A stretch of 64,000 bases of DNA from Helicobacter labacensis (GTDB lineage: Bacteria > Campylobacterota > Campylobacteria > Campylobacterales > Helicobacteraceae): contig NZ_QXQQ01000001.1 of NCBI RefSeq assembly GCF_003660285.1, positions 1 through 64,000 of the forward strand, read 5' to 3'. The notes beneath the pieces are model-generated. The model did not search any database, was not told the DNA's origin, and worked only from the letters and a program-made list of their open reading frames with translations. Positions 8,071 to 16,933 of this stretch are shown piece after piece (the first letter of the stretch is position 1; every line of letters starts with the position of its first letter). The position numbers were made by a program, and so were the translations under genes.

Positions 8071-9240
8071 TTAGGATTTTGCCGGGGTGCTTTTAGCTGG
8101 AGCGGGAGTGCTCTTAGCTGGTGCTTTTGCCGGGGTGCTTTTAGCTGGCATATCCTTTTCCATGATCCCCTGTGGTTTAGGGGTGCTGTCTGTAATGGTG
8201 GGTAGGTGGGGGTAAGTGATAGTGGGTTTTTTACCCGTAAGCGCGCCAAAGAAAGTAGCGATCTTGGCAGCGTCCGCATCGCTGATATGGATTCCTAGTT
8301 GCACCGCGCCCATCGCCTTGATCGCGTCTTTAATATCCCAATACTGCCCGTTGTGGAAATAGGGCATGGTTTCTAAGATATTACGCAAGGTGGGCACTTT
8401 GATGAGTCCATCTTTATTCCCCTTGAAATCCCCCACATTGGCAAACTCATAAGGGGCAGCCACTTGGAAAGGTTGCATTGTCCCGCCCAAATTGATCCCA
8501 TTGTGGCATCCTGTGCACCCTTTTTCCAAAAAGAGGGCAAGACCTTCTTGTTCCTTGAGACTCAACGCCTTGACATTGCCCCGCAAGAAGTCATCAAAGC
8601 GGTTAGGGGTGTTAAGAGTGGCTTCAAACATGGCAATGGTATCGGCGATGAGGTTGAGATCGATCTTGATATGATTCCCATAAGCGCGCTTAAAAGCCTT
8701 GACATACTCAGGCATGGAATTGATCTTAGCCTCCACGACTTTGGGATCGGCGTTCATCTCCACTGGATTGGTGATGGGACCTTTGGCTTGTTCATCTAGA
8801 TGTGCGGCACGCCCGTCCCAAAACTGCACGGCATTAAAAACGGAATTATAAACCGTAGGAGAATTTAAAAAATGCGGGTTGGGTTTCCACCCCTCACCCA
8901 CCGCGCGCGAAACCATATCCACCCCAGCCAGCCCCAAATTATGGCATGTGTTGCAGGAGATGAGATAAGAAGTGGAGATTCTAGGGTCTAAAAACAGCAT
9001 CTTCCCTAATTCCACTTGGGCTTTTGTGAGCACTGCTCCCTTGTAAGAAATCCCCAAGTTATGCACCTTATCCTTGAGGTATTTGTCCAAAGCCTTGCCT
9101 GTTGGCATGGGCATCAAATTAGCCTGTAGGGCTTTTTTGATCAAGTCCTGTGGGTTGATGGGCTTGGGCTTGCCAGCTTGCAAGGACGCGCACAAACCCA
9201 AGGATAATAAAGAAACTTTTAACAAACGCTCCACAAACAC
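8071..9240 (-). CDS. ccpA: Di-haem cytochrome c peroxidase
   Basis: This periplasmic enzyme reduces hydrogen peroxide with electrons from cytochrome c. Two CxxCH haem sites are visible, CNTCHN and CTGCHN, plus the MPYFHNG segment that holds a downstream haem ligand. I prefer the GTG at 9240: it has AGTAAGGGG a few bases upstream and gives a compact signal peptide (core LLKVSLLSLGLCASLQA); the frame extends to 9339 but that part overlaps the asparaginase gene. The product is then 389 residues. Its last about 40 residues are a low-complexity Thr/Pro/Ala/Lys tail made from a 24-base tandem repeat, unusual for the family. The H. pylori counterpart is HP1461. Confidence 0.93.
   Translation of the reverse strand: MFVERLLKVSLLSLGLCASLQAGKPKPINPQDLIKKALQANLMPMPTGKALDKYLKDKVHNLGISYKGAVLTKAQVELGKMLFLDPRISTSYLISCNTCHNLGLAGVDMVSRAVGEGWKPNPHFLNSPTVYNSVFNAVQFWDGRAAHLDEQAKGPITNPVEMNADPKVVEAKINSMPEYVKAFKRAYGNHIKIDLNLIADTIAMFEATLNTPNRFDDFLRGNVKALSLKEQEGLALFLEKGCTGCHNGINLGGTMQPFQVAAPYEFANVGDFKGNKDGLIKVPTLRNILETMPYFHNGQYWDIKDAIKAMGAVQLGIHISDADAAKIATFFGALTGKKPTITYPHLPTITDSTPKPQGIMEKDMPAKSTPAKAPAKSTPAPAKSTPAKS
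8077..8148 (-). repeat. Three 24-base tandem repeats in the ccpA tail
   Basis: The units are 8077-8100, 8101-8124 and 8125-8148. The outer two are identical (TTTTGCCGGGG...AGCTGG); the middle one differs at several bases. Each encodes about eight residues of an STPAKAPA-like tail in frame, so copy number could vary without breaking the gene. Confidence 0.8.
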
Positions 9241-9295
9241 GAATAACCCCTTACTAAAAAAGTCCCTAGAAGTATACGCCAAAAATCCTAATGGT

Positions 9296-10345
9296 TCAAT
9301 GTGTGTCGAAGTAATGCTGGATTTGTTGGCGGTTGGCATGTTGGCTCAAGGCTAGCATCAACAATACTCTAGCCTTTTGGGGATTGAGATTGTCTCCACT
9401 CACAAAGCCATATTGCGCATCATCAATCTCCCCGGGATTAGTGATAAACCCGCTCCCCACACGAGAGGAGCGCACCACCACCACACCTCTTTTAGCCGCG
9501 TCAGCTAACGCGTCTAGCACGGCTGGGTAGAGATTCCCATTGCCTAATCCTGCGCTCACAATCCCCTTAGCCCCGTGTTTTAGCGCATTTTGCACAAAGT
9601 CTGCACTATCGTTGGCATGGCTATAGAGAATATCCACGCGGGGCAAATCGTGGATTTCAGCGATGTCAAACGCGCTTTCCAATGTGTGCTTGCGCAAGGG
9701 TTGCATGTAAAAGCGCACATGCCCATAGAGGACTTGTCCTAAAGGACCGCTATTGGGCGACTTGAAAGTAGCCACGCTGGTCGTGTTAGTTTTACTCACC
9801 TCTCTGGCGGCATGGATATTCTCATCCATAAGCACCAACACCCCCTTACCCCTAGCTTCTTGGCTACAAGCCAGCGCGATGGCGTTGTAGAGATTGAGCG
9901 GACCATCAGCACTTAGAGAATCCGCGTTACGCATCGCGCCCACCATCACGATGGGTTTATGGCTCTTGATCACCAAGTCTAAAAAGTAAGCACTCTCCTC
10001 CATCGTGTCCGTGCCATGCGTGATCACCACCCCATCTACGCCTTTTTCAGAGAGTAAAGTCTGCACGCGCCTAGCCAGTTTAAGCCAAATGGTGTTATTC
10101 ATCTCTTGAGAGCCGATATTGCTCACTTGTTCGGCTTTGAGATGGGCTAATTCTTTAGCCTGTGGAATCGCCCCAATGAGGCTATCTACGCCCAACGAGC
10201 CTGACTTATAAGCACTACTGAGCGCGCTTGCAGAACTCCCCGCAATCGTGCCCCCTGTGGCTAAAATGTAAATATTGGGCTTGGCACACATCAAGCACCC
10301 CCCTAACGATATTAAGATCAAAAATCTACACAAAGAACCTAGCAT
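9296..10345 (-). CDS. ansB: Type II L-asparaginase
   Basis: The enzyme hydrolyses asparagine to aspartate and ammonia. The two catalytic Thr signatures are clear: ILATGGTIAG near residue 30 and VVITHGTDTMEESAYFL near residue 110. Unlike the H. pylori form I remember, this one starts with a hydrophobic export signal (LCRFLILISLGGCLMCAKP), so it is periplasmic and might even be a lipoprotein (LGGC). I chose the ATG at 10345; a GTG three codons upstream is equally possible. It stands alone, upstream of ccpA by about 55 bases, and the two may be cotranscribed. Confidence 0.93.
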   Translation of the reverse strand: MLGSLCRFLILISLGGCLMCAKPNIYILATGGTIAGSSASALSSAYKSGSLGVDSLIGAIPQAKELAHLKAEQVSNIGSQEMNNTIWLKLARRVQTLLSEKGVDGVVITHGTDTMEESAYFLDLVIKSHKPIVMVGAMRNADSLSADGPLNLYNAIALACSQEARGKGVLVLMDENIHAAREVSKTNTTSVATFKSPNSGPLGQVLYGHVRFYMQPLRKHTLESAFDIAEIHDLPRVDILYSHANDSADFVQNALKHGAKGIVSAGLGNGNLYPAVLDALADAAKRGVVVVRSSRVGSGFITNPGEIDDAQYGFVSGDNLNPQKARVLLMLALSQHANRQQIQHYFDTH

Positions 10346-10442
10346 GGGGCACACTCTAATACAAGAAGACTAACCAAGCACCAATCCCCTAAAAAGAGTG
10401 TGAGAAATACCAATGGGCTAGATCAAAACAAGATAAAAACCT

Positions 10443-11231
10443 TTAAAAACGCACAGATCCCCACTCCACTTTGAGCATATCACAAGCCCCTTTAAAGCCT
10501 AGTGTGCAAGCCTTGAGGAAATACTTCTTAGCTTTTTTGCGATCTTTGGACACGCCTTGAGCAGTCCAATAAATCACCCCTAAGCTATGACAAGCATAAG
10601 GATCGCCTAGTTTTGCGCCCCGTTTGTAATATTTGATCGCTTGGTGCATGTCTTTGTGCACCCCTAATAAACCCCGCTCATAAATCCAGCCCAAAGTGTG
10701 GTAAGCCTGCATATCCCCCATTTTACCCGCTTGTTGGTAGTCCAAGAGGGCTTGCTTAGGGTTAGTGCTCTCTTCTAGTAGCCCACGAGCCAAATAAGCG
10801 CGTGCGATCCCCATTTGTGCCATCTTGTTTAAATAAGCCATAATCTTTGGGCGATCATTAGTATAACCGGCTTGGAGCAAGCCTTCTAAATAGGTGGGTG
10901 CTTGGCTCTCAGAGGGGCGTGCCACCAGCGCGCAAGCCTGCTTAGAGCCTAACTTGCACGCTTTTCTAAAAGAAACAACGGCTTTTGTGATGTCTTTGGG
11001 CGCGCGCTCCCAGTAAAAAAAGCCCAAATTTTCATACGCCCGTGCGCTACCCAACTCCCCAGCCCTTTGGTAGTCTGCAATGGCTTGTTGGAAGTCTTGG
11101 GCATAACGCGCTTTGTTAGCACTCTTTAAATACGCCTGCTTAGCGCACCCACCCAATAACAACGCCCCCAACACTAAAACCCACCCCTGCGCGATTAGGG
11201 TGCTGGCGAATCGCTTAGGGCTTTGTGGCAT
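10443..11231 (-). CDS. Sel1-repeat lipoprotein (Hcp-like)
   Basis: The product has a lipoprotein signal (KRFASTLIAQGWVLVLGALLLGGC), with Cys as the predicted first mature residue. The rest is a chain of Sel1-like repeats of about 36 residues, for example YACHSLGVIYWTAQGVSKDRKKAKKYFLKAC and the HTLGWIYERGL unit. Sel1 proteins are alpha-solenoids that bind proteins or peptides; in Helicobacter the Hcp family is Cys-rich, and here pairs such as ACKLGSKQAC and ACTLGFKGAC are visible. The start is uncertain: the ATG at 11231 lies inside the preceding dehydrogenase gene, an overlap of 37 bases, and lacks a strong ribosome site. Substrate and role are unknown. Confidence 0.85.
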   Translation of the reverse strand: MPQSPKRFASTLIAQGWVLVLGALLLGGCAKQAYLKSANKARYAQDFQQAIADYQRAGELGSARAYENLGFFYWERAPKDITKAVVSFRKACKLGSKQACALVARPSESQAPTYLEGLLQAGYTNDRPKIMAYLNKMAQMGIARAYLARGLLEESTNPKQALLDYQQAGKMGDMQAYHTLGWIYERGLLGVHKDMHQAIKYYKRGAKLGDPYACHSLGVIYWTAQGVSKDRKKAKKYFLKACTLGFKGACDMLKVEWGSVRF

Positions 11232-12151
11232 AGAGGGTGGCACTCTTCGTCTAAATCGCTAACCGGCATACACCTAATGGCATTGACGAGCGCAACAGCC
11301 GGGCGCGCGCTCTCAATGCCTATCCCCTCCCCTTCTAAAATCTGTTTGTAGCTCTGGGTGTGCAGATCGTCAAAGCCATCGCTAAAGTCAATTTCATTGC
11401 CCTCTAGCACTAAGGATCGATAAGCGTTGTCGCGGTGCACGCCTAAATGTTCGGGATTGATAGAGAGAAACCACGAAATCTTGGCGTGTTCTAGGCTCAA
11501 CACCCCGCCCATGCAATCATTTTGGTGCACATGCACCACATTTTCTACCACGCCCCCAAAAATATCTAGCAAAATGTCAAAGAAGTGGATTCCAATATTG
11601 GTCGCCAGCCCCCCACTCTTGTTTTCATCGCCTTTCCAAGAGTTGAGATACCATTTCCCGCGCAAGATCAAATAGGTCAAGGACACCTCATAAATCTTGT
11701 CCGGGATTTTGAGTAATTCGGCGCGCACATCCTCTTTTAGTTGGATGATATTGGGGTGCAGGCGTAATTGTAAAATATTGAAAACCCGCCTATTGTATTT
11801 TTTTTCCAACGCGGCGATCTCATCAATTTCGCTAGGGTCTAGCACAAGGGGTTTTTCGCAGATCACATGCGCGCCATGCGAGAGGGCAAATTCTATGTGC
11901 TCAAAATGCAGGTAGTTAGGGCTACAAATTGCCATGTAGTCCAAATATTTCTCTTGCTCCTTGCAATCTTGCAGGTATTGGTGCAAGTCTTCTAGATCGT
12001 TGAAAAATTCACAATCTAGCCCATACTGATCCAAAATGCGCACGCTATCATGGACATCCATCGCGCAATCTAATACATGCCCTAATTCTTGAATCGCCTG
12101 TAAATGTTTGGGGGCGATAAACCCGCCCACCCCAATGACACCAAAAAGCAT
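11195..12151 (-). CDS. Gfo/Idh/MocA sugar-nucleotide dehydrogenase, WlbA/WbpB-like
   Basis: The N-terminus is a Rossmann NAD(P)-binding fold (LFGVIGVGGFIAPKH), followed by VICEKPLVLDPSEI, the EKP motif of the Gfo/Idh/MocA family, and ILQLRLHPNI, which I associate with WlbA/WbpB. Those enzymes oxidise UDP-N-acetylglucosaminuronic acid at C3 on the way to 2,3-diacetamido sugars of LPS O-chains. The 318-residue length fits. A strong AAGGAG precedes the ATG. None of the partner genes (6-dehydrogenase, aminotransferase, acetyltransferase, epimerase) is nearby, so either they lie elsewhere or this enzyme has a different substrate. Confidence 0.8.
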   Translation of the reverse strand: MLFGVIGVGGFIAPKHLQAIQELGHVLDCAMDVHDSVRILDQYGLDCEFFNDLEDLHQYLQDCKEQEKYLDYMAICSPNYLHFEHIEFALSHGAHVICEKPLVLDPSEIDEIAALEKKYNRRVFNILQLRLHPNIIQLKEDVRAELLKIPDKIYEVSLTYLILRGKWYLNSWKGDENKSGGLATNIGIHFFDILLDIFGGVVENVVHVHQNDCMGGVLSLEHAKISWFLSINPEHLGVHRDNAYRSLVLEGNEIDFSDGFDDLHTQSYKQILEGEGIGIESARPAVALVNAIRCMPVSDLDEECHPLCHKALSDSPAP

Positions 12152-12231
12152 ACAAACTCCTTAAAAAAATTTGGAGCGCATGGTAACAAAATTCCATTGA
12201 GGGGGTTCTTTAGCGGGCGGGTTTCCCCGCA

Positions 12232-14850
12232 TTAAAATTGGTAAGAAACCTCAAAACGGGCGTTAAACCCGGGTTCGGGCAAAGCCATGCGGATATGCCC
12301 GGCTGTGGCGATCATATCTTCATGGGGCGCGTCTGCGCTAGCCTGCCACACCGAAGTTTGGTTAACATACTGCTTGTTGAAGATATTATTGAAAACCGCG
12401 CTCAAGAGCAAACCCTTCATGCGTCCAGACGGAGGCGACCAGTTGACAAAGATACTACTCACTCCATAGCCGGGCTTGTGGATATTCATCAAACCATAGC
12501 CCGGGTAGTAGATACTATAGCCATTGTAAAACATATTTGTAACAAAACGGCTAAGCCATGTGAAGGTGAGTCCGGCTCTAGGGAAAGTGTAATCCCCCTT
12601 TAAGATCACCACATTCCCATAGGTGGCCGCTAGCGCGTAGGTGTCTGCTAGCAAGTAATACCCCTTGGGATACCCAGTGGGGTTAGCTGCTGTAGGCCAA
12701 GAGCGCGCAAAGGAGAAAGTGCCCGTGAAATTCTTGTATTTGACATTCCCGCTGATCTCATACCCAAAGATGGCGATGGTTTGGGGTAAATTGCCCGTCA
12801 AGTTCTTGGCTGTGGCGTTCCCACCCCCATTTTTGGAAGTGTCCTGCCCATAGGAGTTGACAAAGTTGTTAATGACCTGGTAGAAAGCCGCCCCGCGCAC
12901 ATTGAAATAGGGGTTGTTGTAGTCGATGTTAAATTCTACATTCTGCCCTATAGCTGGTTTCAAATTCTTTTGGTAGATCACGGAAGGATCGCGCATCAAA
13001 ACCCCATCGCCGGGTAACGCGCCCTTAGTTACATAGGCATAACTGAGTTTCAAGCCCAACGCGTCAATGGGGTTATAAAGAATAGTCGCGCTGGGAGAAA
13101 ACCCAGAAGTCATATGGGGCTGACCATCCTTATCTTGCAAGAGATAGATGTCATAGCGCGTCCCCGCTCCCACGATGAGATTTTTTAAGAAATTGTAGTT
13201 AGCCTGCATGTAGCCCCCGATGATATGCCCGATGGCATAGGAGTTTTGGGGCAACCCGCGGTAGATCGCATTGGGCGAGCTCATGTTTTGTTGGTATTCT
13301 GTGCCCGGGTCCACATAGTAGTGGCGATAGGGCAGACCCGGACCAGTGGGGTCATTAGGGTTAATATTGCCCTTGTAAAGCCCATTATTGCCCCTTGGCA
13401 GACCAGAGAACACGCTGAGATTTTGGTAAATCCCGCCGTATTCAAAGACATTGCCATAATCCTCGCTAATGGGGTGTTGCACCTTAACATTCACCCCAGA
13501 GTTGATCAAGAAAATATCGCGTTGCAGAGTGCCCTCTGCATCCGCGTTGCCCAAGGTCCAGCCATTTGTGCCACTGGTGGGGGGTGCCATGTGGTATTCG
13601 GGGTATTTGGGCACCATCTGAGTCCCCGTGCTATTATCTGTCATGCGATAACCCCCTGTGGATAGGGGTGTGATACTCCCTTTGGTGCATTCGCTAGGGT
13701 TTTGCGCGCACCATGTTTGCACATTGGCGATGTATTCTGGGTTGGTGGGTTCTACAGAGCTGAGTGCAAAGGGGTTATTGACGGGATTGTAATTCCCATT
13801 GCGGACACTCAAAAAAGCGGTAGAAGTGATACGGGGTTGATCGAAACTCTCCCCACCCTCATGGTTGAATTTGAAAGAGAGATTATTGTTAGAGTTGATC
13901 GTGTGGGCAAGTTCCTTGCCAAAGTCTATCACAAAGGGCGCAGGCTGGGTGCCCGGATCATTGGCTTTACTCATCGCGCTTGTGGTATTAGGGCGCAATA
14001 GACGCGTAGAATTGTAACGCGTCATGTTATAGCTCACCGCCAAGCTGTCCCTGTCGTTAAAATAGGTGTTGATCTTAAAGAGGACATTGTTCTCTTCGCT
14101 AGGGCTACCAATCACTTTATCGCTCGCAAAGGGGTCGCTAAGGTCGTAGGTGGGGTTAAAGAGATTTTTCATCAGGTTATTCCCATCGCGGTAATAAAAG
14201 ATGTTTTGGTGGGTGAAATAGCCCAGTATATCCCACTTTTCAGCCCTATAAGCAGCAATGGTGTTAAAGCGCATCCCAAAATTAGTGTAAAAACTCACCG
14301 CAGCACTACCCCCATAATTTTGCCCTTTACGCAAGAAGTCATTAGCCCCGATGGTTTCCATCGCCATTTTCCCCGCGATCGCCCCGGGTCCTGCTGAGGC
14401 GTTGGCTGCCCCCTTGATGACTTCTATTTCCTTGAGCATGCCCGGGTCGATCACGGTGTTGGCATCATGGTGAAAAATATTCCCATTTTGGGCTGCCCCA
14501 TCGATGGTAACCCTGAGTAGACGGCTTTCCATGCCCCTGACATAAATCTTTTGTGCCATCAAGCCTCCCCCGGCCACATTGATGTCAGCCCTAGTTCTAA
14601 AGAGATCGTTGACTTGGTTGCTCTGGCGCTGCTGGAGTTCTTTGCGCTCGATATACATCTTGTTGTTGTACTCAAAGGTGCGTTCGCCTAAAGTGGTAAC
14701 CTTGCCTAGGGTATGGGTTTCTTGCTCGGCATAGAGGCTTGCAACTCCCACTAAACTCAAGGTCAGGAGGGCGCGTGCCAAAGAGGGGAGCGTGTTTGGT
14801 GTTTGATTCTTTCCTAAAAGCACACTAGGATTTTGATTAACTTGTTTCAT
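12232..14850 (-). CDS. frpB: TonB-dependent outer-membrane receptor, FrpB type
   Basis: The 872-residue protein has a signal peptide (LARALLTLSLVGVASLYA), a plug domain (RADINVAGGGLMAQKIYVRGME, about residues 85-190) and a 22-strand barrel ending in Phe (RFEVSYQF). The plug sequence, with IFHHDANTVIDPGMLKEIEV, is very close to the H. pylori FrpB paralogues (HP0876, HP0915/0916, HP1512), which take up iron, haem or nickel. Which metal this copy carries cannot be told. AGGA lies eight bases before the ATG. The 113-base upstream gap is extremely AT-rich and holds a long inverted repeat, as expected for Fur or NikR control. Confidence 0.92.
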   Translation of the reverse strand: MKQVNQNPSVLLGKNQTPNTLPSLARALLTLSLVGVASLYAEQETHTLGKVTTLGERTFEYNNKMYIERKELQQRQSNQVNDLFRTRADINVAGGGLMAQKIYVRGMESRLLRVTIDGAAQNGNIFHHDANTVIDPGMLKEIEVIKGAANASAGPGAIAGKMAMETIGANDFLRKGQNYGGSAAVSFYTNFGMRFNTIAAYRAEKWDILGYFTHQNIFYYRDGNNLMKNLFNPTYDLSDPFASDKVIGSPSEENNVLFKINTYFNDRDSLAVSYNMTRYNSTRLLRPNTTSAMSKANDPGTQPAPFVIDFGKELAHTINSNNNLSFKFNHEGGESFDQPRITSTAFLSVRNGNYNPVNNPFALSSVEPTNPEYIANVQTWCAQNPSECTKGSITPLSTGGYRMTDNSTGTQMVPKYPEYHMAPPTSGTNGWTLGNADAEGTLQRDIFLINSGVNVKVQHPISEDYGNVFEYGGIYQNLSVFSGLPRGNNGLYKGNINPNDPTGPGLPYRHYYVDPGTEYQQNMSSPNAIYRGLPQNSYAIGHIIGGYMQANYNFLKNLIVGAGTRYDIYLLQDKDGQPHMTSGFSPSATILYNPIDALGLKLSYAYVTKGALPGDGVLMRDPSVIYQKNLKPAIGQNVEFNIDYNNPYFNVRGAAFYQVINNFVNSYGQDTSKNGGGNATAKNLTGNLPQTIAIFGYEISGNVKYKNFTGTFSFARSWPTAANPTGYPKGYYLLADTYALAATYGNVVILKGDYTFPRAGLTFTWLSRFVTNMFYNGYSIYYPGYGLMNIHKPGYGVSSIFVNWSPPSGRMKGLLLSAVFNNIFNKQYVNQTSVWQASADAPHEDMIATAGHIRMALPEPGFNARFEVSYQF

Positions 14851-14963
14851 TTATGAATCCTAACTTGTTTAGTAATATATTTTGATTGTATATAATAAAA
14901 GCTTAACTCTTATTGAATAAATAAATAATATATTACATCTGTGAAAAAAATAATCGCTGGGAG
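14851..14963 (-). promoter_or_regulatory. AT-rich control region of the TonB receptor gene
   Basis: The leftward strand has a TACAAT -10 element at 14885-14890. An exact nine-base inverted repeat, GTAATATAT at 14872-14880 and ATATATTAC at 14928-14936, brackets the promoter; the right arm contains the palindrome TAATATATTA (14926-14935). Metal regulators of Helicobacter (Fur, NikR) bind AT-rich dyads of this kind, but neither published consensus is matched exactly, so the regulator is inference. Confidence 0.5.
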
Positions 14964-15608
14964 TTAGGGGTAAACCAGCGCGTCCACGCCGTAATGCTCC
15001 AAATCGTGCGCGTCAAAGTTTTTGAGAATGAGGAAGCGTTGGGGGGTGAGTTCTAAAAGGGTAGCAAAATCTTGGCTCAAATAAAGCGCGCTCGCCCTAG
15101 CCAAGACGCTCGCCTTCAAATCCGCCTTGCAACGCACTTCTATGATGTCTAATAGCCCTAGACGGCTTGCGTAGGCGCACATGTCCTTGAGCTGTGCGCC
15201 CAAGAGTTGTGCGTTTAAGAGCACCCCATCGCTCCCATGCACTAGGCTTTCTAAGAGTTGGTAGGGGGTTAAAAAATAATCTTGGTGGATGAGGGGTTTA
15301 GAGCTTAGACGGCGCACATAGCCTAGCAGGTCTAAACTCTCTAGGGGGGGTGTGGGGGTGTAAAGGGGGGTGAAATCCAGCAAGAGGGCGTTGGCTACAC
15401 ACTCCAAACGCTCTAGCAAAACTTCCAGTTCTAGACCCGCATTGAGGCGTACAATCTGCTGGGGATGATCTTGGGCGCGCCGTAAATCCTGAGCCTTGAG
15501 TCTGGGCACATAGGGGTTATAAGCTAGAGTGCGCCCCAAAACCTCTAGGGGGGTTAAAGCCTGTTTGTTCTCTAGATAGCGCTTTAGGGTGTCTAAATCT
15601 AGTGGCAT
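14964..15608 (-). CDS. TrpC-like (indole-3-glycerol-phosphate synthase fold) protein lacking catalytic residues
   Basis: The 214-residue product aligns by eye with the TrpC TIM barrel: LIHQDYFLTPYQLLES corresponds to the family LRKDFIIDPYQIYEA, and VLLNAQLLGAQLKDMCAYA to the next helix. The catalytic Lys of the KDF motif is Gln here, and the N-terminal EIKKASPSKG loop and the NNRNL motif are missing. The Glu of the EV(H) strand is kept (IIEVRC). It is therefore unlikely to make indole-3-glycerol phosphate. No trp genes are nearby. It overlaps the upstream TPR gene by ten bases, so the pair is translationally coupled. The function is unknown. Confidence 0.7.
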   Translation of the reverse strand: MPLDLDTLKRYLENKQALTPLEVLGRTLAYNPYVPRLKAQDLRRAQDHPQQIVRLNAGLELEVLLERLECVANALLLDFTPLYTPTPPLESLDLLGYVRRLSSKPLIHQDYFLTPYQLLESLVHGSDGVLLNAQLLGAQLKDMCAYASRLGLLDIIEVRCKADLKASVLARASALYLSQDFATLLELTPQRFLILKNFDAHDLEHYGVDALVYP

Positions 15609-16888
15609 TTGGCGATTGCATCGGCGTGCTCTTTGAGTTCGGGCTGGGCTTTGACTTCTTGAGAGTCGATCTTAGCAAAGACATCTTTAGCCTGCGTGCA
15701 CTCGCCTAATTTGTAATACCCCCACGCTAGAGAATCCAAATAGAAAATAGAGTCGGGTTCTAACTCTAGGGCGGTTTTGACATAGGCGATGCCTTTTTTG
15801 ATGTCTAAATTGTAATCGATGAGAGAATAGCCCAAGAAATTGTAAAAAAACGCGTCTTGGGGATTCATATCCCCCTTAGTGCGTTTGAGATTCTGGGTGC
15901 GCTCGGCGATGGCGCGTTCTAGTTTTTGGGTGATTTTCACCACTTCGGATTTCTTGGGGGTGTGCAGGGCGTTGAGATGCTCGTAGGTGTAAATAGCCTC
16001 TAGGGCTAAAAAGCTAGGGTCTTTTTTCTCATTGTAGATGAGGCTGGCTTGTTTGGCGGCTAGAGCGAATTTCTTTTGCGCGGTGTAGAGGTCTAAAAGC
16101 AAGCGGCGATCAAAGGGGAAATTCTCGGCAATCTTCTGGGCTTTGTCAAATTCTTTGAGCGCCACTAACACAGCGATGTAGAGTTGGGCATTTTGCACGA
16201 TGGGATCTCTCTCATACAGAGCCCCAAAGACATCCTTAGCCCTGTCCAACTCATTGAGTTGCGAAAAAGTGTTGTAGGCGCGTTGGCACAGATCGGGCGA
16301 ACAGCCATAATTTTTTAGATGCGAACTGAGCAAACTCACCGCCTCTTGGTGGCTATTTTGCATGAAATAGATGGTGATGAGTTTCTCTAGGCTATCTTCG
16401 CTATGGGTTTGGTTGTAAAAGCGGTTGAGTAGAGAAAACGCCTTGTCGTAGCGTTTCTGGCTCAAATACAAAGAACCTAGCACATCATCTAACATCAAGG
16501 ACTTGTCTTCGCGCCGGATATTTTCCAAGAGCGCGATCGCCTTGTCAGTCTGCCCGGTTTGGATATAGCCATCTACTAAAATCTTATTGATAGAGACATC
16601 CTTTTTGTCCTTGGTGATTTTCCTATAGAGCATGGCTAGTTTCACGGCGGTGCCAATGTCGCCCAAACTTGCCGCAGAGATCGCCGCTTCTTTGGCATAT
16701 AAAATGTTGTTTGTTTCCTTGTAGAGATGCAAATAGCCCCGCTTGGCGGTGGCAAAATCGCCCCGATGGAACGCATCGGAAGTGATGAGAATTTGTTGGT
16801 CTTCTGTTAAGTTTTGGGCAAAAAGCATGCTAGCAAGCGTCATGGTTAATAGCGCGCCTTTGCGCCTAAAAGAAGTCGTTTTTTTCAT
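15599..16888 (-). CDS. Exported TPR-repeat protein
   Basis: I chose the ATG at 16888 because AAAGGAG sits five bases upstream; it gives a signal peptide (MKKTTSFRRKGALLTMTLAS, then MLFAQ). The 429-residue product is almost wholly helical with tetratricopeptide-like repeats (for example AYVKTALELEPDSIFYLDSL near residues 380-400). Such periplasmic TPR proteins usually serve as scaffolds for envelope complexes. The gene overlaps the TrpC-like gene by ten bases and follows the YkgJ gene by about 45 bases. No specific partner can be named. Confidence 0.8.
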   Translation of the reverse strand: MKKTTSFRRKGALLTMTLASMLFAQNLTEDQQILITSDAFHRGDFATAKRGYLHLYKETNNILYAKEAAISAASLGDIGTAVKLAMLYRKITKDKKDVSINKILVDGYIQTGQTDKAIALLENIRREDKSLMLDDVLGSLYLSQKRYDKAFSLLNRFYNQTHSEDSLEKLITIYFMQNSHQEAVSLLSSHLKNYGCSPDLCQRAYNTFSQLNELDRAKDVFGALYERDPIVQNAQLYIAVLVALKEFDKAQKIAENFPFDRRLLLDLYTAQKKFALAAKQASLIYNEKKDPSFLALEAIYTYEHLNALHTPKKSEVVKITQKLERAIAERTQNLKRTKGDMNPQDAFFYNFLGYSLIDYNLDIKKGIAYVKTALELEPDSIFYLDSLAWGYYKLGECTQAKDVFAKIDSQEVKAQPELKEHADAIAKCH

Positions 16889-16933
16889 GTTGGCTCCTTT
16901 AGTAAAATATAGCATAAATCCTCCACATTTGAT

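Noticed and set aside
13225-13665. Rightward 146-residue open frame inside the TonB receptor gene
   Set aside because: It lies wholly antisense to a strongly supported receptor gene and shows no motif or start signal.
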